Below, in pieces: positions 11,901-20,843 of a stretch of DNA of 64,000 nucleotides; within the stretch, counting starts at the first letter, position 1; every line of letters starts with the position of its first letter. The notes under the pieces are model-generated. The model was not told where the DNA came from. It did no database searches and saw only the letters and a program-made list of their open reading frames with translations. The stretch spans positions 1,334,501 to 1,398,500 of the forward strand of contig NZ_CP045503.2 in NCBI RefSeq assembly GCF_007004545.3, in the 5' to 3' direction. The position numbers were made by a program, and so were the translations under genes. This DNA comes from Shewanella eurypsychrophilus. Lineage in GTDB: Bacteria; Pseudomonadota; Gammaproteobacteria; Enterobacterales; Shewanellaceae.

Positions 11901-13377
11901 TAGGGGTGTCATCACCCATAGAGCCAGTGGCTTCCTCTCCTTTTTTGGCTAAGACCCAAATGACGTCTTGCAGCTCCTCACGGGAGTAACCGAACTGTTT
12001 ATGATATTGCAGCAGTTGCGCATCACTGAACTCTCTAACACCTTGTGCCTCATTGGGCATCTCTTCTGCTGGGGTCAGTATTCGGCTATTTTTAGCCATC
12101 CACTCTTTGTATGGATGACGACGTTTTAAGTCATTATCAATTTCGAATGAAGAATATAATTGACCGTTTAATGTGTCTAGAACCAGAAGTTCACCTGGGC
12201 CTACACGGCCTTTTTCAACAACTTCATCCGGGGCATAATCCCAGATGCCTATCTCTGAAGCCAGCGTCAGAATACGGTCTTTGGTGATAACATAACGTGA
12301 TGGGCGTAATCCGTTACGGTCTACGGCGCATGCTACATGCCTGCCATTCGTCATGACGATACCGGCTGGACCATCCCAGGGTTCCATATGCATGGAGTTA
12401 AAGTCGTAGAAGGCTTTAAGTTCATCATCCATTTCAGGATTGCTTTGCCATGCTGGTGGGATCAACAGACGCATGGCTCGATACAGATCCATGCCGCCAG
12501 CGAGAAGCATTTCAAGCATGTTATCTAAAGAAGAAGAGTCAGATCCTGTCTCGTTAACAAAAGGTGCTGCTTGTTGAAGATCTGGTAAAAGAGGCGCATT
12601 AAACTTATAGGCTCGAGCGCGTGCCCATTGGCGGTTACCTGTGATGGTGTTGATTTCACCGTTATGCGCCAAATATCTAAAAGGTTGAGCTAAAGGCCAT
12701 TTTGGAGAGGTATTGGTCGAGAATCTTTGGTGGAACAGGCAAATAGAACTTTGAAGACGGATATCGGCTAAATCTAAATAGAACTCAGGCAGATCCGCCG
12801 GCATCATCAAGCCTTTATAGACGATAACCTGACCAGATAGGCTAGCAACATAGAACTCTTTATCATGGGTGAGTTGTTGCTCTAAACGACGTCGAGCCAT
12901 ATAGAGACGGCGTTCTAAATCTTTTTCGCGCCAACCAATGGGTGAGTTTATCAGCGCTTGGTATATCTGTGGTTGGCTAGCTTTACCTATGGGTCCGAGA
13001 ATATCTGGATCTACCGGTACTTTTCTCCAGCCAGCGATACTGAGGGTTTCTTTTTCTAACTCTCGCTCTAAAAGCTGTTTAGCGTGTCCTGCTAATTCAT
13101 CATCTTGGTTAAGGAAGAACATTCCCACGGCAAATTTACGGCTAAGATGCCAGTTATTTTCGGCTGCTATGGCTTCGAAAAATTTAACTGGCAATTGCAT
13201 TAGTAAACCACAGCCATCACCAGTGCGCCCATCGGCTGCAATACCACCGCGATGTTTCATTCGGTCTAGTCCATGGATAGCCGTTCTTACTATTCGATGG
13301 CTAGGTTCACCGTCCATTTGGGCTATTAGGCCAAAACCACAATTATCTCGCTCGAAACTGGGGTGATATAAGCTCAT
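8929..13377 (-). CDS. gltB: Glutamate synthase large subunit (GOGAT)
   Basis: The 1482-residue alpha subunit transfers the amide of glutamine to 2-oxoglutarate. I chose the start MSLYHPSFERDNCGFG because GGAG lies about nine bases upstream. This leaves a short 12-residue propeptide before Cys13, the expected N-terminal nucleophile of the class II glutaminase domain. Next come the central domain, the FMN/synthase domain with the RFGVTAHYLVNAE and GAKPGEGGQLPG motifs, the 3Fe-4S region CKYLRICHLNNCATGIATQ, and the beta-helix with repeated GG motifs (NDYVGKGMSGGKITI). A frame eight codons longer is open but poorly supported. Confidence 0.97.
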   Translation of the reverse strand: MSLYHPSFERDNCGFGLIAQMDGEPSHRIVRTAIHGLDRMKHRGGIAADGRTGDGCGLLMQLPVKFFEAIAAENNWHLSRKFAVGMFFLNQDDELAGHAKQLLERELEKETLSIAGWRKVPVDPDILGPIGKASQPQIYQALINSPIGWREKDLERRLYMARRRLEQQLTHDKEFYVASLSGQVIVYKGLMMPADLPEFYLDLADIRLQSSICLFHQRFSTNTSPKWPLAQPFRYLAHNGEINTITGNRQWARARAYKFNAPLLPDLQQAAPFVNETGSDSSSLDNMLEMLLAGGMDLYRAMRLLIPPAWQSNPEMDDELKAFYDFNSMHMEPWDGPAGIVMTNGRHVACAVDRNGLRPSRYVITKDRILTLASEIGIWDYAPDEVVEKGRVGPGELLVLDTLNGQLYSSFEIDNDLKRRHPYKEWMAKNSRILTPAEEMPNEAQGVREFSDAQLLQYHKQFGYSREELQDVIWVLAKKGEEATGSMGDDTPMAVLSKKSRTIYDYFRQKFAQVTNPPIDPLREKHVMSLSTCVGREQNLFNETTGHAYRVMFNSPVLLYSDFNQLMALDSTYYRASTIDLNYDLSEGLEQAIRRICDESERLARTGTTLLVLSDRATDKSKQVIPAAMAVGAVQQVLVDKSLRCDTNIIVETATARDPHHFAVLLGFGATAIYPYLAYESICSLAKKNDISNTSLLMLNFRHGIDKGLRKIMSKMGISTVGSYRCSQQFEAIGLTSDVVELCFKGVISRIEGANFHLLEQDQLKLHKVAFQAHQPLSQGGLLKYVEGGEYHSFNPDVVNTLQQSLRDRDYPTYKRFTELVDKRPVATLRDLIEVKGELSPVDLDTVESATDLYSRFDSAAMSIGALSPEAHEALAIAMNRLGGRSNSGEGGEDPKRFNSERNSKIKQIASGRFGVTAHYLVNAEVLQIKIAQGAKPGEGGQLPGDKVSVEIAGLRNARPGVTLISPPPHHDIYSIEDLAQLIFDLKQINPKALISVKLVSEPGVGTIATGVAKAYADMITISGYDGGTGASPITSVKYAGSPWELGLAEVHQSLVQNGLRHKIRLQVDGGLKTGRDVIKAALLGAESFGFGTVPMIALGCKYLRICHLNNCATGIATQNKQLRNEHYHGLPERVMTYFEFVAEEIREQMAALGVTEFEQLVGRSDWLHALDGDTLKQNGLDLTPILYKPEVPEGSAVTWRELNPPSDVGELNLKILEKTKQAVEQGETFSARFNISNIDRSVGAALSGFVATTVGKDGAKAPIKLQFNGSAGQSFGVWNSPGIELTLCGDGNDYVGKGMSGGKITIHPPLGSNFQSERSSIIGNTCLYGASGGKLFAAGIAGERFGVRNSGATAVVEGLGDNGCEYMTGGIVVVLGKTGVNFGAGMTGGFAYVFDRFGRFNRRVNTELVDTQKLESPIHQNHLKSLIEEHLAETGSEHAKLLLNDFENWLDCFVLVKPKSVAISDLLRLEQSQPELSVVAG

Positions 13378-13899
13378 ACACAAACTCCATAAACAAAACA
13401 AAAATACAACTCGGGAACTTGTTGTTATTTATATGCACCCGAACGATCCAAATTACCCCTTGAAAGCGCAAAGGTCAAACCGAATGATTGCATAAAGTGT
13501 GACTGTTAACGGGTGTTTAATACAGAATTAACAACTGCCTTACGTTAACGTTAACTGGTGATTGCTCTATATAACCTTCTGAATAAAAAGAATTTTAGTA
13601 TTTGGCGTGTTTAGAGTTTACTAAAGTGTAACAAAGTTGGCCTTTGCTTCCATATTGTGGAAAGTGATTTTTTTTGCACATACAGTGAATTTTCATCAGT
13701 TTTAGTCATGATTGTTTATGCACTTACAGTGATTCAAGTATCAAAATATGTATAAAATTGCAGTTTATGCATTTGTATCCACATTTATCCTTTTTTCAGT
13801 GCTTACTGCTGGATAACTTTCTATTGTTTGATATAGCACCGTATTTGCGGTAGGGGAATGATTTAAAATAGCGCGAGTTTAAACAATAGAGAGTACTCA
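13378..13899. promoter_or_regulatory. Divergent control region between gltB and yhcC
   Basis: This 522-bp AT-rich region must hold the promoters for gltBD (leftward) and yhcC-hptA (rightward). Visible structure: the perfect palindrome GTTAACGTTAAC at 13544-13555, and an imperfect direct repeat, TTGCACATACAGTGAATT near 13674 and ATGCACTTACAGTGATTC near 13718, spaced about 44 bp (about four helical turns), as expected of a paired regulator site. The regulator is not identifiable from sequence alone. Confidence 0.5.
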
Positions 13900-14808
13900 G
13901 TGGGACTTGATAAATACGTCAATACATTCGGTGTTGCCTGTAAAAAGCAGTTTGGTGAAAAGCTAAAAAAATTGACGATAGATGCCAAGTTTACCTGTCC
14001 TAATCGTGACGGAACTCTGGGTAAAGGGGGATGTACTTATTGTAATGTAGCTTCTTTTAGCTATGAACATGGCACAGAGCTTTCTATCGCTGATCAGCTT
14101 AAGCAAGGCAGAGAGAGGGTTGCAGGTAGGACATCTAAATATATCGCATATTTTCAAGCCTATACCAGTACCTATGATGAGTATCTAGTACTAAAAGCAA
14201 AGTATGATGAGGCAATACGAGATTCAGATATTGTTGGCCTTTGTGTCGGTACTCGACCAGATTGCGTGTCTGATGAGGTGATTGAGCTACTTGTAAGCTA
14301 TCAAAAACAAGGGATTGAAGTCTGGCTTGAGCTCGGCTTACAGTCGGCGAATGACAAAACCTTAAAAAAGATAAATAGAGGCCATAGCTTTGATGATTAC
14401 CTGGATACTGTTTCTAGGGCAAGGGCGAAAGGACTAAAAGTCTGTACCCATTTGATAATGGGATTGCCTGGTGAAAGTCATCAAGATTACTTGAACTCTC
14501 TTCAATCTATACTTAATGCTGGAGTCGATGGCTTAAAGTTACATCCCTTACATATTGTCGAGGGTAGCACGATGGCAAAGGCGTGGAAGAGTGATCGAAT
14601 TAAACTACTGACCCTCGAGGAATATGCCTACAGTGTAGGAGAACTTATTCGGTTTACACCAAAAGATATAATATTTCATAGGGTTACGGCATATGCTAAG
14701 AAACCTATGTTATTGGCTCCTGATTGGTGTGCTCATAAGTGGGATGGACTTGTTGCTATTGTGAATGATTTGAAAGCCAAAGGCGGTCAAGGGAGCTACT
14801 TGAATTAA
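13900..14808 (+). CDS. yhcC: TIGR01212-family radical SAM protein YhcC
   Basis: A 302-residue radical SAM protein. The cluster-binding cysteines lie in CPNRDGTLGKGGCTYC (about residues 31-46), an expanded CX11CX2C spacing typical of the YhcC/Elp3-like branch. The rest is a partial TIM barrel with GLCVGTRPDCVSDEVIELL and LELGLQSANDKTLKKINRGH. E. coli YhcC is 309 residues and also sits next to gltB. The biochemical function is unknown to me. GTG is the start and the ribosome site is weak. hptA follows after 189 bp. Confidence 0.9.
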   Translation: MGLDKYVNTFGVACKKQFGEKLKKLTIDAKFTCPNRDGTLGKGGCTYCNVASFSYEHGTELSIADQLKQGRERVAGRTSKYIAYFQAYTSTYDEYLVLKAKYDEAIRDSDIVGLCVGTRPDCVSDEVIELLVSYQKQGIEVWLELGLQSANDKTLKKINRGHSFDDYLDTVSRARAKGLKVCTHLIMGLPGESHQDYLNSLQSILNAGVDGLKLHPLHIVEGSTMAKAWKSDRIKLLTLEEYAYSVGELIRFTPKDIIFHRVTAYAKKPMLLAPDWCAHKWDGLVAIVNDLKAKGGQGSYLN

Positions 14809-14997
14809 AAGGTAAACTTGCCATAAAGAGCTGGTTTATTAGATAAATAGCAATTATTTTTAATAAAAAGTTAATAAGTGGTTAAAAAGTGATAGTTTTT
14901 ACTGACATATCGCTCAATTAGTTGCACCAGCAATTATAGCGGGTATTATGTTGTAAATAGTCTTTAATACAGTCAAATTTTTGAGAGGTGCCCGAAG

Positions 14998-15363
14998 ATG
15001 GCAACAGCTGAAATCGAATCAATATTGGATCTTAATACACTTGAGCAGTACTGTAGCGCTATTGGCGCAGGTACTTTATTGAAAAGTGTCGTCTTATTTG
15101 AGCAGCTAATGCCAGAGTATGTGGGCAACCTAGTGAATGCTAAGGAAGCTGAAGATAAAGATACCCTATGCTCTGAAGCACATAAATTTAAAGGTGCTGC
15201 GGGTTCTGTTGGTTTGAAGCGCATCCAGCAGTTTGCACAATTACTTCAACACGGTGAAGAAGCTACTTGGGCTGCTGAACACGATGTTTGGCTACAAGCG
15301 ATCGTTGACAATGCAAGTCAAGATCTTGCAGAGCTTAAACAGTATCTAGAAGCAAAAGCATAA
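14998..15363 (+). CDS. hptA: Histidine phosphotransfer protein HptA
   Basis: A 121-residue stand-alone Hpt domain. The phosphorylated histidine is His62 in EAHKFKGAAGSVGL, the hallmark Hpt signature. The domain resembles the C-terminal Hpt module of E. coli ArcB (LEQY near the start, MPEYV, KGAAGSVGL). In Shewanella the Arc phosphorelay uses a sensor without its own Hpt domain plus a separate HptA that passes phosphate to ArcA. E. coli has arcB at this place beside yhcC-gltB, so this looks like the detached remnant of arcB. The function is inferred from family, synteny and residue conservation. Confidence 0.9.
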   Translation: MATAEIESILDLNTLEQYCSAIGAGTLLKSVVLFEQLMPEYVGNLVNAKEAEDKDTLCSEAHKFKGAAGSVGLKRIQQFAQLLQHGEEATWAAEHDVWLQAIVDNASQDLAELKQYLEAKA

Positions 15364-15406
15364 ACCTATGTTTTTCTTTAATGCCTGACTCTAATGTCGG
15401 GCAAAT

Positions 15407-15444
15407 AAAAACCCTAATGTGTTAAGTCCATTAGGGTTTTTTTT
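15407..15444. terminator. Bidirectional terminator between hptA and the GGDEF gene
   Basis: Stem AAAACCCTAATG / CATTAGGGTTTT with an 8-base loop, then eight T on the plus strand and an A-rich left flank that gives T on the minus strand. It separates two convergent genes. Confidence 0.88.
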
Positions 15445-15459
15445 ATCTCTTTTTATGGT

Positions 15460-17151
15460 TCAGGCTTGCTCTTTGAGCATATAGGGCTTGTTGACTGCAA
15501 CTTCGAATCTATTCCGTCCTAGGCTTTTTGCCCTATAGAGGGCTTCATCAGCCATAGTCAATAAATGTAATGTATCTAAATTTGTTTGATGAGAGGTAGA
15601 AGATACACCCTGGCTAATGGTGATACAGATGTCTCCATGTGTGGTTGAAATTGGCTTACAACTTACTGCCTGGCTAACTTGCTCTGCGATATGAGTCGCG
15701 CCCTGAATATGTGTATTTGGCAGTAAGATCACAAACTCTTCACCACCATATCGACAAATTGCGTCTGCAGGACGGTTGAGCGCATAGTAAAAACGCTTGG
15801 CTACTGCTTTTAACACCTCATCACCGACTTGATGACCATAGCTATCATTAACGGATTTGAAATGATCTAGATCGATAAGGATAAGGCTAATCGTCGTATT
15901 TTCTCTAGCACTTCTGGCCAGTTCTAAATGATATTTTTCATCAAAAAACTGTCTATTTTTCAGTCCAGTTAAGAAGTCTATGGCATTTTTTTCCTGAAGT
16001 AGCCGATAGTTCAACTCAAGCTGTTTAAATTTTAATAGCAATTTAGGCATATCCTGAGCTTTTGAAGCTGTATTTGATCTCGTTGAATGGTGTAAGCAAT
16101 GTATCTGCGTATAAGTAAAACCAAGAATACAGCTGCCTAAAACGGGTAGATAAAGCAGTATTTTATCTGTCAGGCTGGCACTATCTTGAAGTAAATAGCA
16201 AAACATGCCAATAAACAAACAGATGCCCAAGTGGCAAAGGCTTAGGCTGTTGACGTGTCTTGTTAGCGTATAGCAGCAGTATAGAATTAAACATGTTGAA
16301 GTGATGAGTATATACATGGGTAATATATGTGAGCTTAAGGGGAGTAATTCGAGTGTGCGGGCTAATGACAAGAACAAGCCAATGAGTATCGCTGAAGTTA
16401 TTAATTTTAAAGTGGTTGATTGAGAGCCTTGTTTTCGCTCCTCTTGGGATTTTTTTATTTTGGTTAAGCAGAGCATGGTCAAATTTAGGAAAAAATAACT
16501 CAATGCGTTAATGATGAAGGGCTGCGAGAGTGACTCAATAAAGCCAATTGCGCAAATAAGAGAAGCCGATAAAAACATTGGAGTTAAAAACATCCAAACA
16601 CTAAGGCCTTTAGCAAACATAAACGTGAAAGTGTGTAGCAATAAAATTGATACTATTGCCCCCCAAGCTAAAGCTGAATATTGACTAAATTGGGCTAATC
16701 GATAGGTTAACCATTCATTAGACCAAAGCTGAGTGGGTAACTGTGATGGGTCTGTATAAAGCAACTCAATGTGTTGATTGGGAGCGATGAGTAGTTGCTG
16801 CAGTTGTAGCTTGATTGGCCAGTAAATCATACTGCTTGTTAGCTCTGTTACTGTACCATTTTCAGTTTTTAGAACTTTAGCGAGTGGGTTAGAAATAAAT
16901 TGGGCTGGGGTTGTTAGCGTCCATATATGTGTTCTGTCAGAATTATTCTTAAGTATTAAAACCTTCTGTCCACTTATTAATGTCCTCTGTTGATCAGAGA
17001 CAAGCATGTTCGTTGGACTCCGTTGTTGCACGGCAGTCGTTTCAAACAGAAGTGAAACGGGCATCATCCTGTTTCTTTCTGAAAGCTCGACCTGTGCGAC
17101 CGCAGAAAATGCAGTGAATATGAATACGAATAATGTAAAAGCTAGCCTCAT
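15460..17151 (-). CDS. Membrane-bound diguanylate cyclase (GGDEF)
   Basis: A 563-residue sensor enzyme predicted to make c-di-GMP. It has a signal peptide (cleavage after FSAVA), a periplasmic beta-rich domain to about residue 155, seven or so membrane helices (about 157-350), a short coiled linker, and a C-terminal GGDEF domain. The active-site loop is RYGGEEF. RPAD lies five residues before it, matching an RxxD inhibitory site, so product inhibition is likely. The layout resembles the 7TMR-DISM class, though I cannot confirm that family. It is transcribed away from oxyR. The signal sensed is unknown. Confidence 0.9.
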   Translation of the reverse strand: MRLAFTLFVFIFTAFSAVAQVELSERNRMMPVSLLFETTAVQQRSPTNMLVSDQQRTLISGQKVLILKNNSDRTHIWTLTTPAQFISNPLAKVLKTENGTVTELTSSMIYWPIKLQLQQLLIAPNQHIELLYTDPSQLPTQLWSNEWLTYRLAQFSQYSALAWGAIVSILLLHTFTFMFAKGLSVWMFLTPMFLSASLICAIGFIESLSQPFIINALSYFFLNLTMLCLTKIKKSQEERKQGSQSTTLKLITSAILIGLFLSLARTLELLPLSSHILPMYILITSTCLILYCCYTLTRHVNSLSLCHLGICLFIGMFCYLLQDSASLTDKILLYLPVLGSCILGFTYTQIHCLHHSTRSNTASKAQDMPKLLLKFKQLELNYRLLQEKNAIDFLTGLKNRQFFDEKYHLELARSARENTTISLILIDLDHFKSVNDSYGHQVGDEVLKAVAKRFYYALNRPADAICRYGGEEFVILLPNTHIQGATHIAEQVSQAVSCKPISTTHGDICITISQGVSSTSHQTNLDTLHLLTMADEALYRAKSLGRNRFEVAVNKPYMLKEQA

Positions 17152-17333
17152 TCCCTGAGTATTCCCTTGTGTAAGCAGGTATGAGTATAGATAGGCTTTC
17201 GATAATGACCACTTTTTAGAGGTTTAAGTCGGTTTGCTCACATTCTGACGGCGAAGTCTAACGGTAAATCTATAGATATATGGTACAGTCAAATAGGATA
17301 ATTTGATAAATACTGTAGATGGTAATCGATTTT

Positions 17334-18239
17334 ATGAAACACTTACCCAGTTTGAAGAACCTTTTTTATTTGGTTAACTTGTACCAAGAGCAGAACTTCA
17401 ATCGAGCTGCAAAGAAGTGCTTTGTTAGCCAATCGACACTCTCTAGTGGAATTCAAAATTTAGAGGAACAGTTAGGTCACCAATTGATTGAACGTGATCA
17501 TAAATCTTTTATTTTTACCGCTGTTGGTGAAGAAGTTGTTGAACGCTCGAGAAAATTGCTCACCGATGTGGACGATTTAGTTGAACTCGTTAAGCATCAG
17601 GGTGAACCTATGACAGGGGCAATACGTCTTGGTTGTATTCCTACCATAGCGCCATTTTTACTGAGCCGAGTCGTTAAACATTGTCAGCAAGCTTATCCTG
17701 ATCTGACACTGCTTTTGAAAGAAGACACTACGGAACGATTATTAGATGCATTAGGTAAAGGTGAGTTAGATCTGCTATTACTGGCTTTACCTGTTGATAC
17801 TAGTGGCTATCACAGTATGAAAGTAGGCATAGATCCGTTTAAGTTAGTCGTTCATGAAGAGTTGACAGATATGATACATGAACCTTTAGACTATCAGTCC
17901 TTACCCGATGAAAGTATCTTCTTGTTGCAGGCTGAGCATTGTATTACCGGTCATGCTATTAGTGCGTGTCAATTAGCGAATAGCGCAAAGGTTAACCCGT
18001 TTGCAGCAACGAGTCTGCACACGTTAGTTCAGATGGTTAATAGTAAGTTAGGCACAACTTTTTTGCCTCAAATGGCAATCGATGCCGGAATATTAAATGA
18101 TACTGAATTGACGATAATGCAACCTCCTGGAGAAGCACCATATAGAGACATAGGTCTGGTCTGGCGTCAAACATCAAGCCGGATTGTAACCTTCAGAACG
18201 CTGGGGTTAGCCATTGAGAATATTTTAGAGCAGGGATAG
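17334..18239 (+). CDS. oxyR: Hydrogen-peroxide sensing regulator OxyR
   Basis: A 301-residue LysR-family activator of peroxide defence. The N-terminal helix-turn-helix has NFNRAAKKCFVSQSTLSSGIQNLEEQLG. The regulatory domain carries the pair of cysteines in HCITGHAISAC: two cysteines separated by eight residues, exactly as Cys199 and Cys208 of E. coli OxyR, which form the peroxide-sensing disulfide. It is divergent from the GGDEF gene. I chose ATG at 17334 (MKHLPSLKNL); the frame is open to another ATG at 17319 and neither start has a clear ribosome site. Confidence 0.92.
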   Translation: MKHLPSLKNLFYLVNLYQEQNFNRAAKKCFVSQSTLSSGIQNLEEQLGHQLIERDHKSFIFTAVGEEVVERSRKLLTDVDDLVELVKHQGEPMTGAIRLGCIPTIAPFLLSRVVKHCQQAYPDLTLLLKEDTTERLLDALGKGELDLLLLALPVDTSGYHSMKVGIDPFKLVVHEELTDMIHEPLDYQSLPDESIFLLQAEHCITGHAISACQLANSAKVNPFAATSLHTLVQMVNSKLGTTFLPQMAIDAGILNDTELTIMQPPGEAPYRDIGLVWRQTSSRIVTFRTLGLAIENILEQG

Positions 18240-18253
18240 GCTAACTAGTAGCT

Positions 18254-18292
18254 AATAACGTCATTGAGTATAACCACTTAATGACGTTATTT
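18254..18292. terminator. Convergent terminator between oxyR and the cyclase gene
   Basis: A perfect 12-bp stem (AATAACGTCATT / AATGACGTTATT) with a 14-base loop. The right arm overlaps the stop codon of the minus-strand cyclase gene. It probably serves both genes. Confidence 0.75.
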
Positions 18293-19360
18293 TGGTTTGG
18301 GCTCTACGCTAAATACTTCAGTAGAGTGTTGTTTGCCTTTGAGTTTTATAGGCCCTAAACTCTTGAGAATATATTCGCTATTATCACTGTCAACCCGCGA
18401 CTCTAGTGAGCCAGATATCAACATTCTTTGACCCAGAGGATTACACTGATCTTGTAGCCTGGCTAATGTATTTAGCACGTCACTAAAGAAACTAATCTCT
18501 TGTTTCTGAACGCCAACAACTGCTGCGACAACCTGACCACAGTGCGCTGCAGCCTTAAACTTAGGTACGAAGCCATATTGCTCTTCAAAGTACTTTCTTT
18601 GCCAGTTGAGTTGTTGACTAAATTCATAGTAAATATTAAAGCTGCGATCATTTTGGATCCCATACTCTAATGGCCAATGAATGAGAACCGCGTCTCCCAT
18701 ATAGCGATAAATTTCAGCCTCATTGTTGACGACTGTATCTGATAATAAGCTAAAGCTATCTTGAATTAAGCGGCTAAAACGATAATCACCTAGAGATTCA
18801 GCATGCGCTGTCGAAGCAACCATATCTAAATAAAGAAATAATCTTTGTTCATACCTAGGTTTATGGTATTTGCCTAACCCAATATTTAGCAAGACACGGG
18901 GGCCAACTAATAATGCCATCTGCTCTATAAAGGCTAAACCCACTCTGACCGCTACAAGGTAAACAATTAAAGCCTGAAATGAAGGACTATATAGAATGTG
19001 GGCCGTTAGCATCTGTCTTAACGTGGCCATGTGGTTTTCGATTGCCCACATATTTAAGAATTGGGTGATATAGGCTAATGTGGTTGCACCTAATAGCAGG
19101 AATAGGCCTTTGAAAATCACCGAGAACAGATAAGGAAGCCTATTGATGGCACTGAAGTCTGCAATTAGATTCGACATCCAATGTAAGCTGCCAAAAATGA
19201 TCCCCATATAGATAGCAAGGGTAGCAAGGTCTGCAGTTCCGACGGCCCACTGTGGCAGCTCCGGAGCTTGGGCATATCTAAAGAACACAAATGCTGCCAT
19301 GGCGATACACCAGGCTGAAATCGCAAAAATGAGTTTTTTTGCTTGTATACGTGCTCTCAC
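18287..19360 (-). CDS. Membrane-anchored class III adenylate/guanylate cyclase
   Basis: A 357-residue protein with about five N-terminal membrane helices (residues 10-165) and a cytoplasmic class III cyclase domain (about 170-355). The two metal-binding aspartates are in LFLYLDMVAST and YRYMGDAVLIHW. The transition-state Asn and Arg are in NTLARLQ. The Asp in FSDVLN is where adenylate cyclases have their purine-specifying Asp/Thr, so ATP is the likelier substrate. The C-terminal LGPIKLKGKQHSTEVFSV is typical of the fold. The product is not proved by sequence, and no HAMP domain is obvious. Confidence 0.85.
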   Translation of the reverse strand: MRARIQAKKLIFAISAWCIAMAAFVFFRYAQAPELPQWAVGTADLATLAIYMGIIFGSLHWMSNLIADFSAINRLPYLFSVIFKGLFLLLGATTLAYITQFLNMWAIENHMATLRQMLTAHILYSPSFQALIVYLVAVRVGLAFIEQMALLVGPRVLLNIGLGKYHKPRYEQRLFLYLDMVASTAHAESLGDYRFSRLIQDSFSLLSDTVVNNEAEIYRYMGDAVLIHWPLEYGIQNDRSFNIYYEFSQQLNWQRKYFEEQYGFVPKFKAAAHCGQVVAAVVGVQKQEISFFSDVLNTLARLQDQCNPLGQRMLISGSLESRVDSDNSEYILKSLGPIKLKGKQHSTEVFSVEPKPK

Positions 19361-19480
19361 GGTATCAGGTCAATCCTAATGCGGCAGGTTATTCAGGATG
19401 CGCTAGTTTATAGAAGATGACCCTATAATTTCCAGTAGTATTTGTGATCTTGGTCAAATGAAGTTGATATCGTGGGTAAT

Positions 19481-20155
19481 TTAGTTAAAAAAACGAGATA
19501 GTATCGCCTGAGTAAAAGAAATTTTGAGATAAAAGCCTCTAGGGTTGGTTAATTCCTTGATACCATCCTTGCCAATACTTTGAGTAACCGAGCGACTATT
19601 TGCGCCTTTAGGGCGCAATTGTAATACCTCTCCATGCCTCGCTGTCAGTTGTTGAACTTCTCCTATGGCGATAAATTCCATGATCTCTTCCCAATCTTGT
19701 TTCAAAAGAGCGAGCTCATCGTCATTAGGTGACCACAGAATTGGAGTGCCAATCTGTCTTTGGGCTACGGGAATATCTCTATTACCCTGTATTGGCACCC
19801 AGAGTACCGTCTGTAATTTATGATAGACGATACTTTCCTCCCAGGTTAAGCCTTGTATGTTTATCAATGGAGCAACAGTGACATAGGTTGTTTCCATCGG
19901 CTTTCCATTGTCATCGACTGGGATTGTTTTTAATTCAATACCTAGATGTAGGAAGTCCTGTTCTGGCTTAGAACCTGCCAAAGCACCTAGTTCGTGTTCA
20001 ATCAGTTGACCGATCCAGCCCTTGTCACGCTTAAGGTCTATAGGCGTAGTGATATTATGGGTGTCTGCAACTTGACCTAAAGTGAGGCCTGCCATGTCAT
20101 TGGCGCGCTGCATGAGTTCTTCTACAGTTTTGGGAGAGACTGGTGCTTTCTTCAT
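19481..20155 (-). CDS. mutH: DNA mismatch repair endonuclease MutH
   Basis: A 224-residue endonuclease that nicks the unmethylated strand at hemimethylated GATC sites when activated by MutS and MutL. The catalytic DxnExK pattern is seen in [13 protein letters not shown], with the first acidic residue in the segment before it. [15 protein letters not shown] matches the N-terminal arm. I chose the ATG at 20155 because this gives the family length (E. coli 229); the frame is open upstream to 20296 but that extension is low-complexity. Its presence implies Dam-directed repair. Confidence 0.94.
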   Translation of the reverse strand: MKKAPVSPKTVEELMQRANDMAGLTLGQVADTHNITTPIDLKRDKGWIGQLIEHELGALAGSKPEQDFLHLGIELKTIPVDDNGKPMETTYVTVAPLINIQGLTWEESIVYHKLQTVLWVPIQGNRDIPVAQRQIGTPILWSPNDDELALLKQDWEEIMEFIAIGEVQQLTARHGEVLQLRPKGANSRSVTQSIGKDGIKELTNPRGFYLKISFTQAILSRFFN

Positions 20156-20843
20156 AGGACCGATTTTACCAAAGAAATAAAAAAGTTCAATATTGGCTAA
20201 AAAACGTGCCAATTCATTACTGTTAATAACTAGATGGGAATATTTTTTATAAGTGCTTAAAAAAATACAACTTATTCCATTATAAGTAAAAGGCAATTTG
20301 TTAAATTAATGCTTACTCTATCCTTGCCCTTACTTTTCTAACATAGTTATCCACAGAATCCTTGGATAACTTAATTTTTAAGCCGTGAAAACTAAATAAA
20401 TCTCACTGTCAAACAATAAATCCATCTATTTATGCCGATATTTGTCTAACTTTAGGCTTTGCCTGTGAATAAACTACAAAAACTAACTTAAGAGTTATTC
20501 AAAAAACGATGCCGGTTAAAAAACAAGCTATTTGATGGGTGAGTAATTAAATGCTAAATTGATGAATTGTGATCTTGTTGTTTTTTAACAACTTTATATT
20601 GATTGGCCAAATAGTAATACACATTTACACTCGCGATTGAGATGTGATTTCAAGCTTATAAATAAGTTAGGAACAGAGATATCCACAGATTTTGTGGATA
20701 TTATTGGTCGACAGAATCAATGTCTGTTGATAAAGATGCATATTTAGGTTTTTTATCCAAGGGCTCACTGATATATGGTATTTGCCGCAGCCTCGGCTTT
20801 GTGAAACAATCGTTAGATTGAAATTGTGACATATGGAGTCCAT
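20156..20843. other. Long divergent intergenic region with DnaA-box-like sites
   Basis: This 688-bp AT-rich region lies between the divergent mutH and rppH genes. A perfect DnaA box TTATCCACA occurs at 20347-20355. An inverted pair of near-boxes, ATATCCACA (20679-20687) and TGTGGATAT (20693-20701), is separated by five bases. No coding region is supported. Confidence 0.5.
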
